Origin: RGIG5472 sp051867615
GTDB lineage: Bacteria > Bacillota > Clostridia > Oscillospirales > Oscillospiraceae
Assembly: GCA_051867615.1 (NCBI GenBank)
Contig: JBJDYU010000021.1
Coordinates: 1-64,000 of the forward strand
Length of the DNA: 64,000 nt
Reading direction: 5' to 3'
The notes below the pieces were generated by a model, which was not told where the DNA came from, did not search any database, and was given only the letters and a program-made list of their open reading frames with translations. Below are positions 17,934 through 25,497 of the stretch, piece by piece. Position 1 is the stretch's first letter. Every line of letters starts with the position of its first letter. The translations under genes were made by a program, and so were the position numbers.

Positions 17934-19113
17934 ACGCCTTATCCGCCTTGTCTCCGCTGCTTTTCTCCGCCTTTTTCCGGCCGCCGCGGCTGCCTAAGCG
18001 TCGCTCCTCCCGCAGCGCCGCCCGGATGCTGTTGGCTCCCTCCCGGAACAGCAGCCGCACCGTGTCGTACAGCAGCTGCCGGCTCTCCTCGTCCAGCTCC
18101 CGGCTGGACTTTACCATGGCGCTGACGGTCTTCCACCGGTCCTTCTGCAGGTCGCTGAGCGTCCGGGCGTCGCTGGCGGTGAGTATCTCATACAGCACGT
18201 CCACAAAGCGCTCCCGCTGCTGCTTCGTAAGCCCCGCGGCGAAAGCCTTCACGGTCTGGTCCACCAGCTTCCCCTCCCGGCTGATCTCGCTGAGGTGGAC
18301 GAAGGAATCCCCCAGCACCTGCCAGCTGAAGCCGTCGTGCTGCAGCAGGGCGGTCTGGTCGCTGCGCACCACGCTGTAGCGCTCCTCATGGCTCATGAGC
18401 ATCCCCACCACGTCATCCTCCGGCACGATGGTGCGGATGCGGTCTTCGATGCGGCGGTGCTCCGGTGTGGCCAGCACCGCCTCGTCAAAGCCCGGGCCGT
18501 CGTTGTTGTACACGGCGATGATGCGGCTTTGCACCCGCTCTTTCGCGCGGACGGCGGCGTACACCGCGAAATTGCCTCCCTTGGAGTGGCCGCCCACCAT
18601 GAGCCGCCGTCCCGGCCAGTGCCGGGCCACCCGGTCAAGGTACCGCACGGCCTCCTCCTGCCCGGGAACGGGGGTGAGGAAGCTCATGTTGAAGTCCTCT
18701 TTCCAGCCCACTAAGGTGTCGTCCGTCCCCCGGTAGGCCACATACAGCAGCTTCGGCGCCACCTCCACGGTGATGGCCGCGAACTGCATCTCCCGCTTCA
18801 GATCCAGCAGGCTCACATAGCTCAGCAGCCGCATATCCCCAAAGCGCCGGCTGGCCCCCGCCTTTTCCAGCAGACTCGCGATGGTGTCCGGCACCAGCAC
18901 GCCCATGTCCAGCTTCTCGCCGTCATGCCGTGCGAAATACTGCTCCGCCGCCTCGCGCAGCGTCGGGGCCTGCCGTCCCGCCATCTCGGGCACGATGCCC
19001 TCGTAGTCGATGAAGCTCAGCTCCGCCAGGATCAGATTGTCCACCTCGTTGAAGGGGGCCTCGCGCAGCGTCAAGTCTCCCCGCCAGTCCAGATAGTCCA
19101 GAATATTCGCCAT
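17932..19113 (-). CDS. DUF2974 (Mbeg1-like) alpha/beta-hydrolase-fold protein
   Basis: 393-residue protein starting MANILDYLDWRGDL, the conserved N-terminus of the DUF2974 family. A lipase-like core holds the nucleophile elbow GGHSKGGN, preceded by LLYVAYRGTDDT, and a helical, basic C-terminal tail. ATG 19113 has GGGAGGG upstream; the frame to 19413 is unrelated. Activity has not been shown for most of the family, so an esterase role is only suggested by the serine motif. Confidence 0.82.
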   Translation of the reverse strand: MANILDYLDWRGDLTLREAPFNEVDNLILAELSFIDYEGIVPEMAGRQAPTLREAAEQYFARHDGEKLDMGVLVPDTIASLLEKAGASRRFGDMRLLSYVSLLDLKREMQFAAITVEVAPKLLYVAYRGTDDTLVGWKEDFNMSFLTPVPGQEEAVRYLDRVARHWPGRRLMVGGHSKGGNFAVYAAVRAKERVQSRIIAVYNNDGPGFDEAVLATPEHRRIEDRIRTIVPEDDVVGMLMSHEERYSVVRSDQTALLQHDGFSWQVLGDSFVHLSEISREGKLVDQTVKAFAAGLTKQQRERFVDVLYEILTASDARTLSDLQKDRWKTVSAMVKSSRELDEESRQLLYDTVRLLFREGANSIRAALREERRLGSRGGRKKAEKSSGDKADKA

Positions 19114-19267
19114 ACCGGCCCTCCCGCGCTGTTTTCCGAAGTATCGATCAGGGTATATTTTACCATACCGCCGCCCCCGGCGCAAGGTGCGGCGCTTGTC
19201 AAATCCCGCCGCATATGCTATGCTGACAGGCAGAAAAGCCGCATCACAAGGAAAGTGAGAAACGACC

Positions 19268-21091
19268 ATGCTGAAACGTATCCTTCCGCCCGCCCTGGCC
19301 ATGCTCCTCTGCTGCGCCCTGCTCTGGGGCCTGCTGCCCCATCTTGGGACGGCCAGCGTGCTGGATGGTCTCGACACCGAGGCGGGAGATGTGGACGAAT
19401 GGAAAAACGTCATCGCCTATGTGCCGCTGGACGACCGGACGGACAACATGGAGGATGTGATCTACCTTGCGGAGGCCTCGGGCTACCGCATCGTCCTGCC
19501 GGAGGGCGACAGCTACCGGACCCGTCTCGACGGGCAGGGGCTCAACAGCAACGGCACGCAGTACGGCGACCGGGAGGCCCTTCTCACCTGGGTGCGGGAG
19601 ATGGACGAGCAGGGCTGCGACCTGTTCCTCCTGTCCCTCGACCAGCTGTTCTCCGGCGGCCTTGTGAACTCCCGGGCCATGAGCAAGGGGCAGGAGCTTT
19701 GTTTCGAGGACGGAACCGTTATGACGGAGGCGGAGGCTTTCGACGCTTTCATCCTGACGCTTGCGGAGGACGAGGAAAACCGGGTCTACCTCTTTGACAG
19801 CGTCCTGCGCCTGGCCTCCACCGTGGGCTACGGCGGCTTCGGCGAGGAGGAGTACTACGCTTTGCGGGAGTACGGCATGGTGGCCCGTCCCGCCCTCTCG
19901 GGGCAGATGCTGACGCTTGAAAACATCTTTGCGAACTACGCCTATGCCGCGGACGGCGAGACGCTGGCGGAGGAGGCGCTGGGTGATACCACCTACCGCA
20001 GCCTCCTCACGGAGGAGGTGCTGGCGGACTATCTGGGGGCGCGGCAGCGCAAGCTGACGCTGACGGACCATGTCATCCGCGCGCTGCAGACGTCGGGGCA
20101 GGGCCGCATCCAGCTCATCATCGGCATCGACGACTCCTCCAACGCCGCCAACATCCAGTATAACGAGCTGAGCTACATTGAGCAGGCCCTCGGCGGCAGC
20201 GGCTGCCTGATGACCGGGCTGGACAGTCTGGCCCGGCTCCTTGTGGGCCGCATCGCCCAGGACAGCTACGGCTGCCGCGTGAAGGCCGCGGTGCGCTATT
20301 TCGGCGGCGGAGAGGCGCTGTCCTCCTCGGAGTATGACCGCTATAACCTGCGTGAGACTGTGGACTTCCACATGGACTTCTACGGCGCGGAGGAGGTCTC
20401 GCCGGAGGAGGCGGAGCTGCAGATCCTTGTCATGACCGCCCCGGCGGAGGAGGAAAAAAAGGCGCGGTACTGCGAGGAGCTGGTGTCCGCTCTCGAGGAT
20501 AACCAGAGCCGGAACATCCCCACCGTCCTCATCGAAGCCAGCAACAACGCCTACGGCGAGACGCTGGAGGAGCTGCTGTTTGCGCGGGTGGACTTCGCGA
20601 AGCTGCTGGCCTTCGCCGGGAAGTACGACCAAGCGGTGGTGACGGGCGTAGGCTTTGCCATGGGCTTTTCCCGCTACCTCTATCTCCGCTATGCTGGCGA
20701 GCAGACGGAGAGCTGCGACGAGGCCCATGTGCGGCAGATCGCCAACGCTCTGGCCCTCAGCTACGCCTACATCCTCCACACCCGCTATGAGCTGAACCTG
20801 TACATCCAGAGCCTGGGCTACAACTACAACAATATTCTGCCTGACCGCCGCAGCGGCGAGCTGATCCAGGAGAAGCTGAACGAGCTGTTCTTCGCCGCCT
20901 GCGTCCCCATTCAGGAGAATCTCAGCGGCGGACGGGTGCTGACCTCCCTCCGCCCGGCGGCGGAAAAGCAGGTCTCCGCGGTCCGCTTCTCCGACGTATA
21001 TTTCCCCTGGGGCCGCACCTTTGAGATCTCCTTCACCGTAGGGGTGGATTCCCTTATTCCTGCGGAGGACGGCGCGGCGCAGCAGCCCTGA
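19268..21091 (+). CDS. DUF4127 family protein, exported or membrane-anchored
   Basis: 607-residue protein with a short basic start and a hydrophobic segment (about residues 5-27) acting as signal or anchor, then the DUF4127 hallmark VIAYVPLDDRTDN. Further conserved segments include FLLSLDQLFSGGLVNSR and QLIIGIDDSSNAANIQYNE. Function of the family is unknown; the Asp-rich motifs suggest a metal-dependent or nucleotide-sugar-related activity, but that is speculation. AAGGAAAGTGAG lies upstream. Monocistronic. Confidence 0.85.
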   Translation: MLKRILPPALAMLLCCALLWGLLPHLGTASVLDGLDTEAGDVDEWKNVIAYVPLDDRTDNMEDVIYLAEASGYRIVLPEGDSYRTRLDGQGLNSNGTQYGDREALLTWVREMDEQGCDLFLLSLDQLFSGGLVNSRAMSKGQELCFEDGTVMTEAEAFDAFILTLAEDEENRVYLFDSVLRLASTVGYGGFGEEEYYALREYGMVARPALSGQMLTLENIFANYAYAADGETLAEEALGDTTYRSLLTEEVLADYLGARQRKLTLTDHVIRALQTSGQGRIQLIIGIDDSSNAANIQYNELSYIEQALGGSGCLMTGLDSLARLLVGRIAQDSYGCRVKAAVRYFGGGEALSSSEYDRYNLRETVDFHMDFYGAEEVSPEEAELQILVMTAPAEEEKKARYCEELVSALEDNQSRNIPTVLIEASNNAYGETLEELLFARVDFAKLLAFAGKYDQAVVTGVGFAMGFSRYLYLRYAGEQTESCDEAHVRQIANALALSYAYILHTRYELNLYIQSLGYNYNNILPDRRSGELIQEKLNELFFAACVPIQENLSGGRVLTSLRPAAEKQVSAVRFSDVYFPWGRTFEISFTVGVDSLIPAEDGAAQQP

Positions 21092-21167
21092 GGGAAAACC
21101 TCCGCCCGGCCCGAAAAACCCCGCAAAGGGTGCCCGCCCGGCCCGCAGAACAAGTTTTTTATTGCAT

Positions 21168-21190
21168 TTTTTACCACTTTAGCCTGGTAA
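21168..21190. promoter_or_regulatory. Dyad in AT-rich region upstream of the SSB-like gene
   Basis: TTTACCA and TGGTAAA are separated by 8 bases inside an AT-rich stretch (21140-21260) that contrasts with the GC-rich surroundings. It could be an operator or cruciform site; no regulator can be named. Confidence 0.4.
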
Positions 21191-21280
21191 ATTTAGTTAT
21201 TTTGTCGTTTTTTTCCATCTTCTATTTCCTTTTTGTTCCACATATTGTATACTAACGATAGTTAAGCAGAGGTGTACGAT

Positions 21281-21961
21281 ATGCGAGAGGGAATCAATTC
21301 CGTTGAACTGTGCGGCGTGGTCGCCGCTGAACCAGTCTTTTCACACGAAAACCATGGGCAGGCTTTCTTCCGCTTCCTGCTGGATGTGGACCGCCTGTCC
21401 GGCCAGACGGACCGGATCGAGGTGCTGGCGCTTTCCGCCACGCTGACGGCCACGCCGGTGGCGGCAGGGGCGCATCTGCGCGTTCTCGGCCAGCTGCGCT
21501 CCTACAACAACCGCAGCGCCGGCGGGCGGCGGCTCGTCATCTCCGTCCTTGCCAACGTCATCACCCCCTGGGAGGGTGAGGCCCGGAATGTGGTGCTGCT
21601 CTCCGGCGCGCTCTGCAAGCCGCCGGTCCTGCGGCGCACGCCCCTGGGGCGCAGCATCTGCGACGTGATGCTGGCGGTGAACCGCCGCTACGGCCGCAGC
21701 GACTACCTCCCCTGCATCGCCTGGGGACAGCTGGCCATGCAGGTGGGCGCCATGCCCGTGGGAGAGCGGCTGTCGCTGGAGGGCCGCATCCAGAGCCGCC
21801 TCTACACCAAGGTCGTGGACGGTATACCGGAGGAGCGCACCGCCTACGAGGTCTCCGTCATGCACCTGACGGAGGTAGAGGAGGAACCGGAGGAAGCGCC
21901 GGAGGAGGAAGCGGGACCGCCGGAGTCCCGGCAGGAGGAGACGTTCCCTCCGCAGACGTAA
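21281..21961 (+). CDS. SSB-like protein with two predicted OB folds
   Basis: 226-residue protein with two SSB-like halves. Residues about 5-100 start INSVELCGVVAAEP; residues about 105-200 start NVVLLSGALCKPP and contain DVMLAVNRRYGRSDYLPCIAWG and the SLEGRIQSR strand seen in SSB proteins. The C-terminal tail is very acidic but ends PPQT, lacking the usual DDDIPF protein-docking tip. ATG 21281 with AGAGGTG six bases upstream is preferred to GTG 21272. It may bind ssDNA in a specialised role rather than act as the main replication SSB. Confidence 0.75.
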   Translation: MREGINSVELCGVVAAEPVFSHENHGQAFFRFLLDVDRLSGQTDRIEVLALSATLTATPVAAGAHLRVLGQLRSYNNRSAGGRRLVISVLANVITPWEGEARNVVLLSGALCKPPVLRRTPLGRSICDVMLAVNRRYGRSDYLPCIAWGQLAMQVGAMPVGERLSLEGRIQSRLYTKVVDGIPEERTAYEVSVMHLTEVEEEPEEAPEEEAGPPESRQEETFPPQT

Positions 21962-21970
21962 TATAAAGCA

Positions 21971-22004
21971 AGGCGGGCCGCGCAAAAATGCGGCCCGCCT
22001 TTTT
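21971..22004 (+). terminator. SSB-like gene terminator
   Basis: An 11-bp GC stem (AGGCGGGCCGC and complement) with T run. Confidence 0.85.
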
Positions 22005-22016
22005 CGTTACAGGGGT

Positions 22017-22047
22017 AAAAAGGGACGCACCCGCGGGTGCGTCCCTT
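22017..22047 (-). terminator. SLH gene terminator
   Basis: A near-perfect palindrome (GGGACGCACCC/GGGTGCGTCCC) followed leftward by five Ts, 31 bases after the SLH gene stop. Confidence 0.85.
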
Positions 22048-22077
22048 CCCTCTCGTTTTTTAACGCTGTTGGCGTTC

Positions 22078-24648
22078 TCAGGCAATAAAGGCCTTGTGGA
22101 AGCCGGTAAAGATCTTCGCCGCCGCGCCGCGGGTGGTGGAGCCGGTGGGGTTCAGGTAGCCCGCGTTGCCGCTGAGCAGGCCGATCTCCAGTGCCCAGTT
22201 CATGGCGGCGACCATGGAGTTGGACACCTTTCCGGCATCCTTGAATCCTGCCAGGCCGTTGCTGCCGGCGCCGGTGGCAAAGCCCTGCTTGCTGGCATAG
22301 CGGTACAGCACGGCGATCATGGCCTGACGGGTCACGGGGGCGTTGGGCTGGAAGGTGCCGTCGTCATAGCCGCCCACAATGCCCGTGTTCACTGCCCACT
22401 TCACAGCGTTCACAAACTCGGAGTTGGTGATCTTGCTGCTGTCGGTGAAGGTCAGGACCTTGCTGTTGTAGGTGGTGGGAGAACCGGCCATGCGGTAGAG
22501 GATAGTCACCATCTGAACGCGGGTCAGGGAGGAAACCGTGTCAAAGCTGGTGTCGGTCTTGCCGTTCATAATATTGTTGTTGTAAACATACTTGACGTAC
22601 TCATAGTAGGTGTGATTCTCGTCGACATCCGTGAAAGGCGGCTCACCGTTGACCACGATCTCCACCACGCCGGACTTGGCAGCGCCGGAGCCGTAGGCGG
22701 TGAAGGGGATATAGACGGAATACTGGGTCTTGGGGCTGTAGGCGGCCCCGTAAGTCACGTCGGAGAGCGCCAGCTGCGTGGCGGTGGGATTGGCGTAGAA
22801 CGCATTGGCGATCGTCGCCCAATAGCCGCCGGTGACCTTACCGGGAACCGTGTACAGCCGGCCGACTGCGGGCAGCTCGTCGAAGGTCACATAGCTCAGC
22901 GTAGCAGTGCTGCTGCCGGTGGCGGTGCGGTAGAAGCTCTGGAAGTCCGCGGTGCGGAAGGTCACGGACTGGCCGTAGGAGACATCGTACTGGATGTCGC
23001 CGTCGGCGACGGCGATCACACGGAAGATGCCGTAGTAGTAGCCGGTGGCCTCCGTGGAAGTGCTGGTCGCGTAGTACTTGTAGCTGACCGTGAAGGGGAT
23101 GTCATAGGTGCCGGCCTTGGTCACAGCGATGGTCACGTTCTTCAGGTCGCTGGCGCTCAGAGCGGTAGCGGTCAGCTTGGCACTGCCCTTATACAGGGTC
23201 CAGCCGGTGCCGCTGACGGTGGTGAACTTCACCGTGTCGAGAGCGACGCTGTAGTCTTTGCTCTGCTCGTCGTTCACGGCCTTCACGAAGGTCTGGAACG
23301 CGTCGGCGCTGAACGGCGCGTCGCCGTCCACGGCCACGACGCCCATATCATAGGCGGCGGCGGTGAAGCTCACATTGACGCGGTAGGCCACCTGAGCGGC
23401 GTCGTAGCCGATCAGCTCCTCCGTCCAATCCGTGGTCTTGGGCGTCACCAGATAGCTGGTCACGTCCTTAACGGCAGTATCCGTATAGGACGTGGACGCC
23501 GTGCTGCTGCTGTACTTCTGCACCTTGGCAATGCCGCTGATGCTGTCCAGATAGAACTCTTCCTTGGCAAAGAGGGCGTTCTGGTAAGCGGTGACGATAG
23601 CGCCCTTATAGTCGGACTTGAGGGTCAGGGTGCCCTTGTAGGTCACGCCGCCAGCCACAGCGGTAAGGCTCAGGGCCTGGCTGCCGATGGAACCGGCCTT
23701 GGCGGTGACGGTCAGGGAGTCGCTCAGCGTCACGCTGCTGGTAATGGCGGTACTGCCGTCATACAGCGTAAAGATACTGTCGTTGCCGGGTGCGGCAATG
23801 GAAACGCTGCTGACTTCAAGCTCTTGGTTGCCCGTCAGTCTCCGAAGCTCGGTTTGGATATCCGCTGCCAGTCCGGAAAGCTTCTCGGAAGAACCGTTGG
23901 TAATGATCTTATTGACGTTCAGCGTAGCTGCTGTGACGTTCAGCGTCACGGTGACGGTAGCCTCTACGCCGGTTTCATCTTCGGCAGTCTTGGCCATGCC
24001 GGTGAAGGTGTAAGTGTATGCTTTGCTCGTGACCTTGGTAGCGTCGGTGATGATGAACTTACCGCCCTCATAGGTGATGCCGTTATATGCATCCAAAGTA
24101 GTCAACTCACCCAGAGTAACACCGGTGGGAACCGTGACATTTGTTGCCGTAAACGCCGCCTGACCAGGGGCAGAGAGATTCACGGTAGCGGTATACTTCG
24201 CCTCGGCTGTCAGCGTCACGCCGATATCAACGGTCTTCGGCTCGGCGGCAGACGGCGTTTCGGTGGTGGCAGACGGAGTTTCAGTACCGGCAGCCGGAGG
24301 ATTATCGGTGGCGGCTTCCTTCTCAGTATACTTGACAGTCAGCGTGCCGCCGTTACCGTTTGTGTTGGCAGCATAGCTGACCGCGTCCGCAACTGCCGCC
24401 AGCGTATAGTAGTTGGTATCCAGCGTCACGCTAAAGCTGTTTGCGGTCAGCACAGGGGCATCCTTGCCGTAGGCGTACTTAACAGTCAGTACGCCGCCCG
24501 TGTAATTCTGCCCTGTAACGCCGGTGCCGCTGACGGTAACGCTCTTGACTACGTCAGCCGCCGTCGGCTCATCATCCGCGAACGCGGAGACGGTGAAGAA
24601 GCTCATGACCATGGAGAGGGCCAGGAGCAGGGACAATGCTTTCTTCAT
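22078..24648 (-). CDS. Large surface protein with three C-terminal SLH domains
   Basis: 856-residue exported protein: a signal peptide ending VSAFA-DDE, beta-rich Thr/Val/Ser-rich repeats, and a low-complexity Pro/Thr/Glu linker near residue 105. Three S-layer homology repeats follow at the C-terminus (FTDVDENHTYYEYV, FTDSSKITNSEFV and FKDAGKVSNSMV, each followed by the matching R-x-x-M/A motif). SLH domains bind pyruvylated secondary wall polysaccharide; a CsaB-type pyruvyl transferase is encoded 0.85 kb away. AAAGGATG precedes the ATG. Likely an S-layer or S-layer-associated protein; the role of the central region is unknown. Confidence 0.9.
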   Translation of the reverse strand: MKKALSLLLALSMVMSFFTVSAFADDEPTAADVVKSVTVSGTGVTGQNYTGGVLTVKYAYGKDAPVLTANSFSVTLDTNYYTLAAVADAVSYAANTNGNGGTLTVKYTEKEAATDNPPAAGTETPSATTETPSAAEPKTVDIGVTLTAEAKYTATVNLSAPGQAAFTATNVTVPTGVTLGELTTLDAYNGITYEGGKFIITDATKVTSKAYTYTFTGMAKTAEDETGVEATVTVTLNVTAATLNVNKIITNGSSEKLSGLAADIQTELRRLTGNQELEVSSVSIAAPGNDSIFTLYDGSTAITSSVTLSDSLTVTAKAGSIGSQALSLTAVAGGVTYKGTLTLKSDYKGAIVTAYQNALFAKEEFYLDSISGIAKVQKYSSSTASTSYTDTAVKDVTSYLVTPKTTDWTEELIGYDAAQVAYRVNVSFTAAAYDMGVVAVDGDAPFSADAFQTFVKAVNDEQSKDYSVALDTVKFTTVSGTGWTLYKGSAKLTATALSASDLKNVTIAVTKAGTYDIPFTVSYKYYATSTSTEATGYYYGIFRVIAVADGDIQYDVSYGQSVTFRTADFQSFYRTATGSSTATLSYVTFDELPAVGRLYTVPGKVTGGYWATIANAFYANPTATQLALSDVTYGAAYSPKTQYSVYIPFTAYGSGAAKSGVVEIVVNGEPPFTDVDENHTYYEYVKYVYNNNIMNGKTDTSFDTVSSLTRVQMVTILYRMAGSPTTYNSKVLTFTDSSKITNSEFVNAVKWAVNTGIVGGYDDGTFQPNAPVTRQAMIAVLYRYASKQGFATGAGSNGLAGFKDAGKVSNSMVAAMNWALEIGLLSGNAGYLNPTGSTTRGAAAKIFTGFHKAFIA

Positions 24649-24712
24649 ATCGGTTCATCCTTTCTTTTCTGCTTGTACGCGGGCGCCCTTCGCCCATTCT
24701 CGTCCTGCCTTC

Positions 24713-24741
24713 ATTATAGGGGACAAGCCCGCCGTTTGCAA
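24713..24741 (-). promoter_or_regulatory. SLH gene promoter
   Basis: TTGCAA (24741-24736), 17-base spacer, TATAAT (24718-24713) on the minus strand, about 65 bases ahead of the ATG. Confidence 0.8.
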
Positions 24742-24826
24742 GCGCCGGGGCCATGTTTTTCCTTTAAGTTTCTGTAAAGTTTTCCGCAGCCCATCCGCCG
24801 CCGTTCGGGACGCTGTGTTTTGACGT

Positions 24827-24862
24827 AAAAAAGCGGGGCCGGAGGGCTCCGGTCCCGCTTCC
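24827..24862 (-). terminator. DUF4330 gene terminator
   Basis: A long stem (AAGCGGG.CCGGAG with partner) and six Ts leftward, 24 bases after the stop. Confidence 0.85.
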
Positions 24863-24885
24863 TGTTTCATTTCCGGCAGACCCGC

Positions 24886-25356
24886 TCAGTCCGCCTTGCC
24901 CCACTCCACGAAGGTGATAACGCCCTTGTCAAACTCCAGGTACTGGGTCTTCAGCACGTGCTCCTTGCCCACGCGGACCTCCTGACTGCCCACCTCGGTG
25001 GTCAGGACGGAGGCGTTGGCCACATTGCCCTCCACGGTGAAGATGAGATTGCAGTGGTAGGGGTCCTCCACCCACTGGCCGTCCGCGTAAATATAATACG
25101 GCTCCTTCTCCACGGCGGTGACATAGGAATCATACAGTACGCCGGAGGCCATGATCTGGGAGGGGACGTGCGCCGCCGCCGCGTCGTAGAGGTCGTTGCT
25201 CACGCCCTCGTACAGCACCTGGTATTTCAGCGTAATGGTGTCCGCGCCCCGGCTCTGGATGTTGTTCATGACCTTATAGCCCAAAAAGCCCACCACCGCC
25301 AGGATCAGCACCAGCACGATGACGTCGATGATATTGAAGCGTCTTTTCTTTTCCAT
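24886..25356 (-). CDS. DUF4330 domain protein, single membrane anchor
   Basis: 156-residue protein: a short basic N-terminus (MEKKRRFN), one membrane helix (IIDVIVLVLILAVVGFLGY), then an extracytoplasmic beta-rich DUF4330-like domain. ATG 25356 follows GAAGGAGA. The frame stays open far upstream, but only as the antisense image of the divergent csaB-type gene, so it is discarded. It lies between the SLH gene and the glycosyltransferase-CsaB gene, hinting at an envelope role. The biochemical function is unknown. Confidence 0.8.
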   Translation of the reverse strand: MEKKRRFNIIDVIVLVLILAVVGFLGYKVMNNIQSRGADTITLKYQVLYEGVSNDLYDAAAAHVPSQIMASGVLYDSYVTAVEKEPYYIYADGQWVEDPYHCNLIFTVEGNVANASVLTTEVGSQEVRVGKEHVLKTQYLEFDKGVITFVEWGKAD

Positions 25357-25371
25357 AGGGGTCTCCTTCGC

Positions 25372-25400
25372 TTGACCGCCCCGGGCGGCCAATGTATAAT
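25372..25400 (+). promoter_or_regulatory. Promoter of glycosyltransferase-CsaB gene
   Basis: TTGACC (25372-25377), 17-base spacer, TATAAT (25395-25400). Confidence 0.7.
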
Positions 25401-25438
25401 GTTGAGATAACGGGACGGCCGGAACCGCCGCCGTCCTT

Positions 25439-25467
25439 AGTATAATGCAATCCCGGCGGTTGTACAA
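25439..25467 (-). promoter_or_regulatory. DUF4330 gene promoter
   Basis: TTGTAC (25467-25462), 17-base spacer, TATACT (25444-25439) on the minus strand. Each divergent promoter fires into the leader of the other gene, so interference is possible. Confidence 0.7.
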
Positions 25468-25497
25468 GCAGAATTTCTGATACGGAGATTTTTTCTC

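Noticed and set aside
21988..24777. A 929-codon + strand open frame across the SLH gene
   Set aside because: It is the antisense image of the SLH gene; the opposite strand has a signal peptide, three SLH domains, a promoter and a Shine-Dalgarno.
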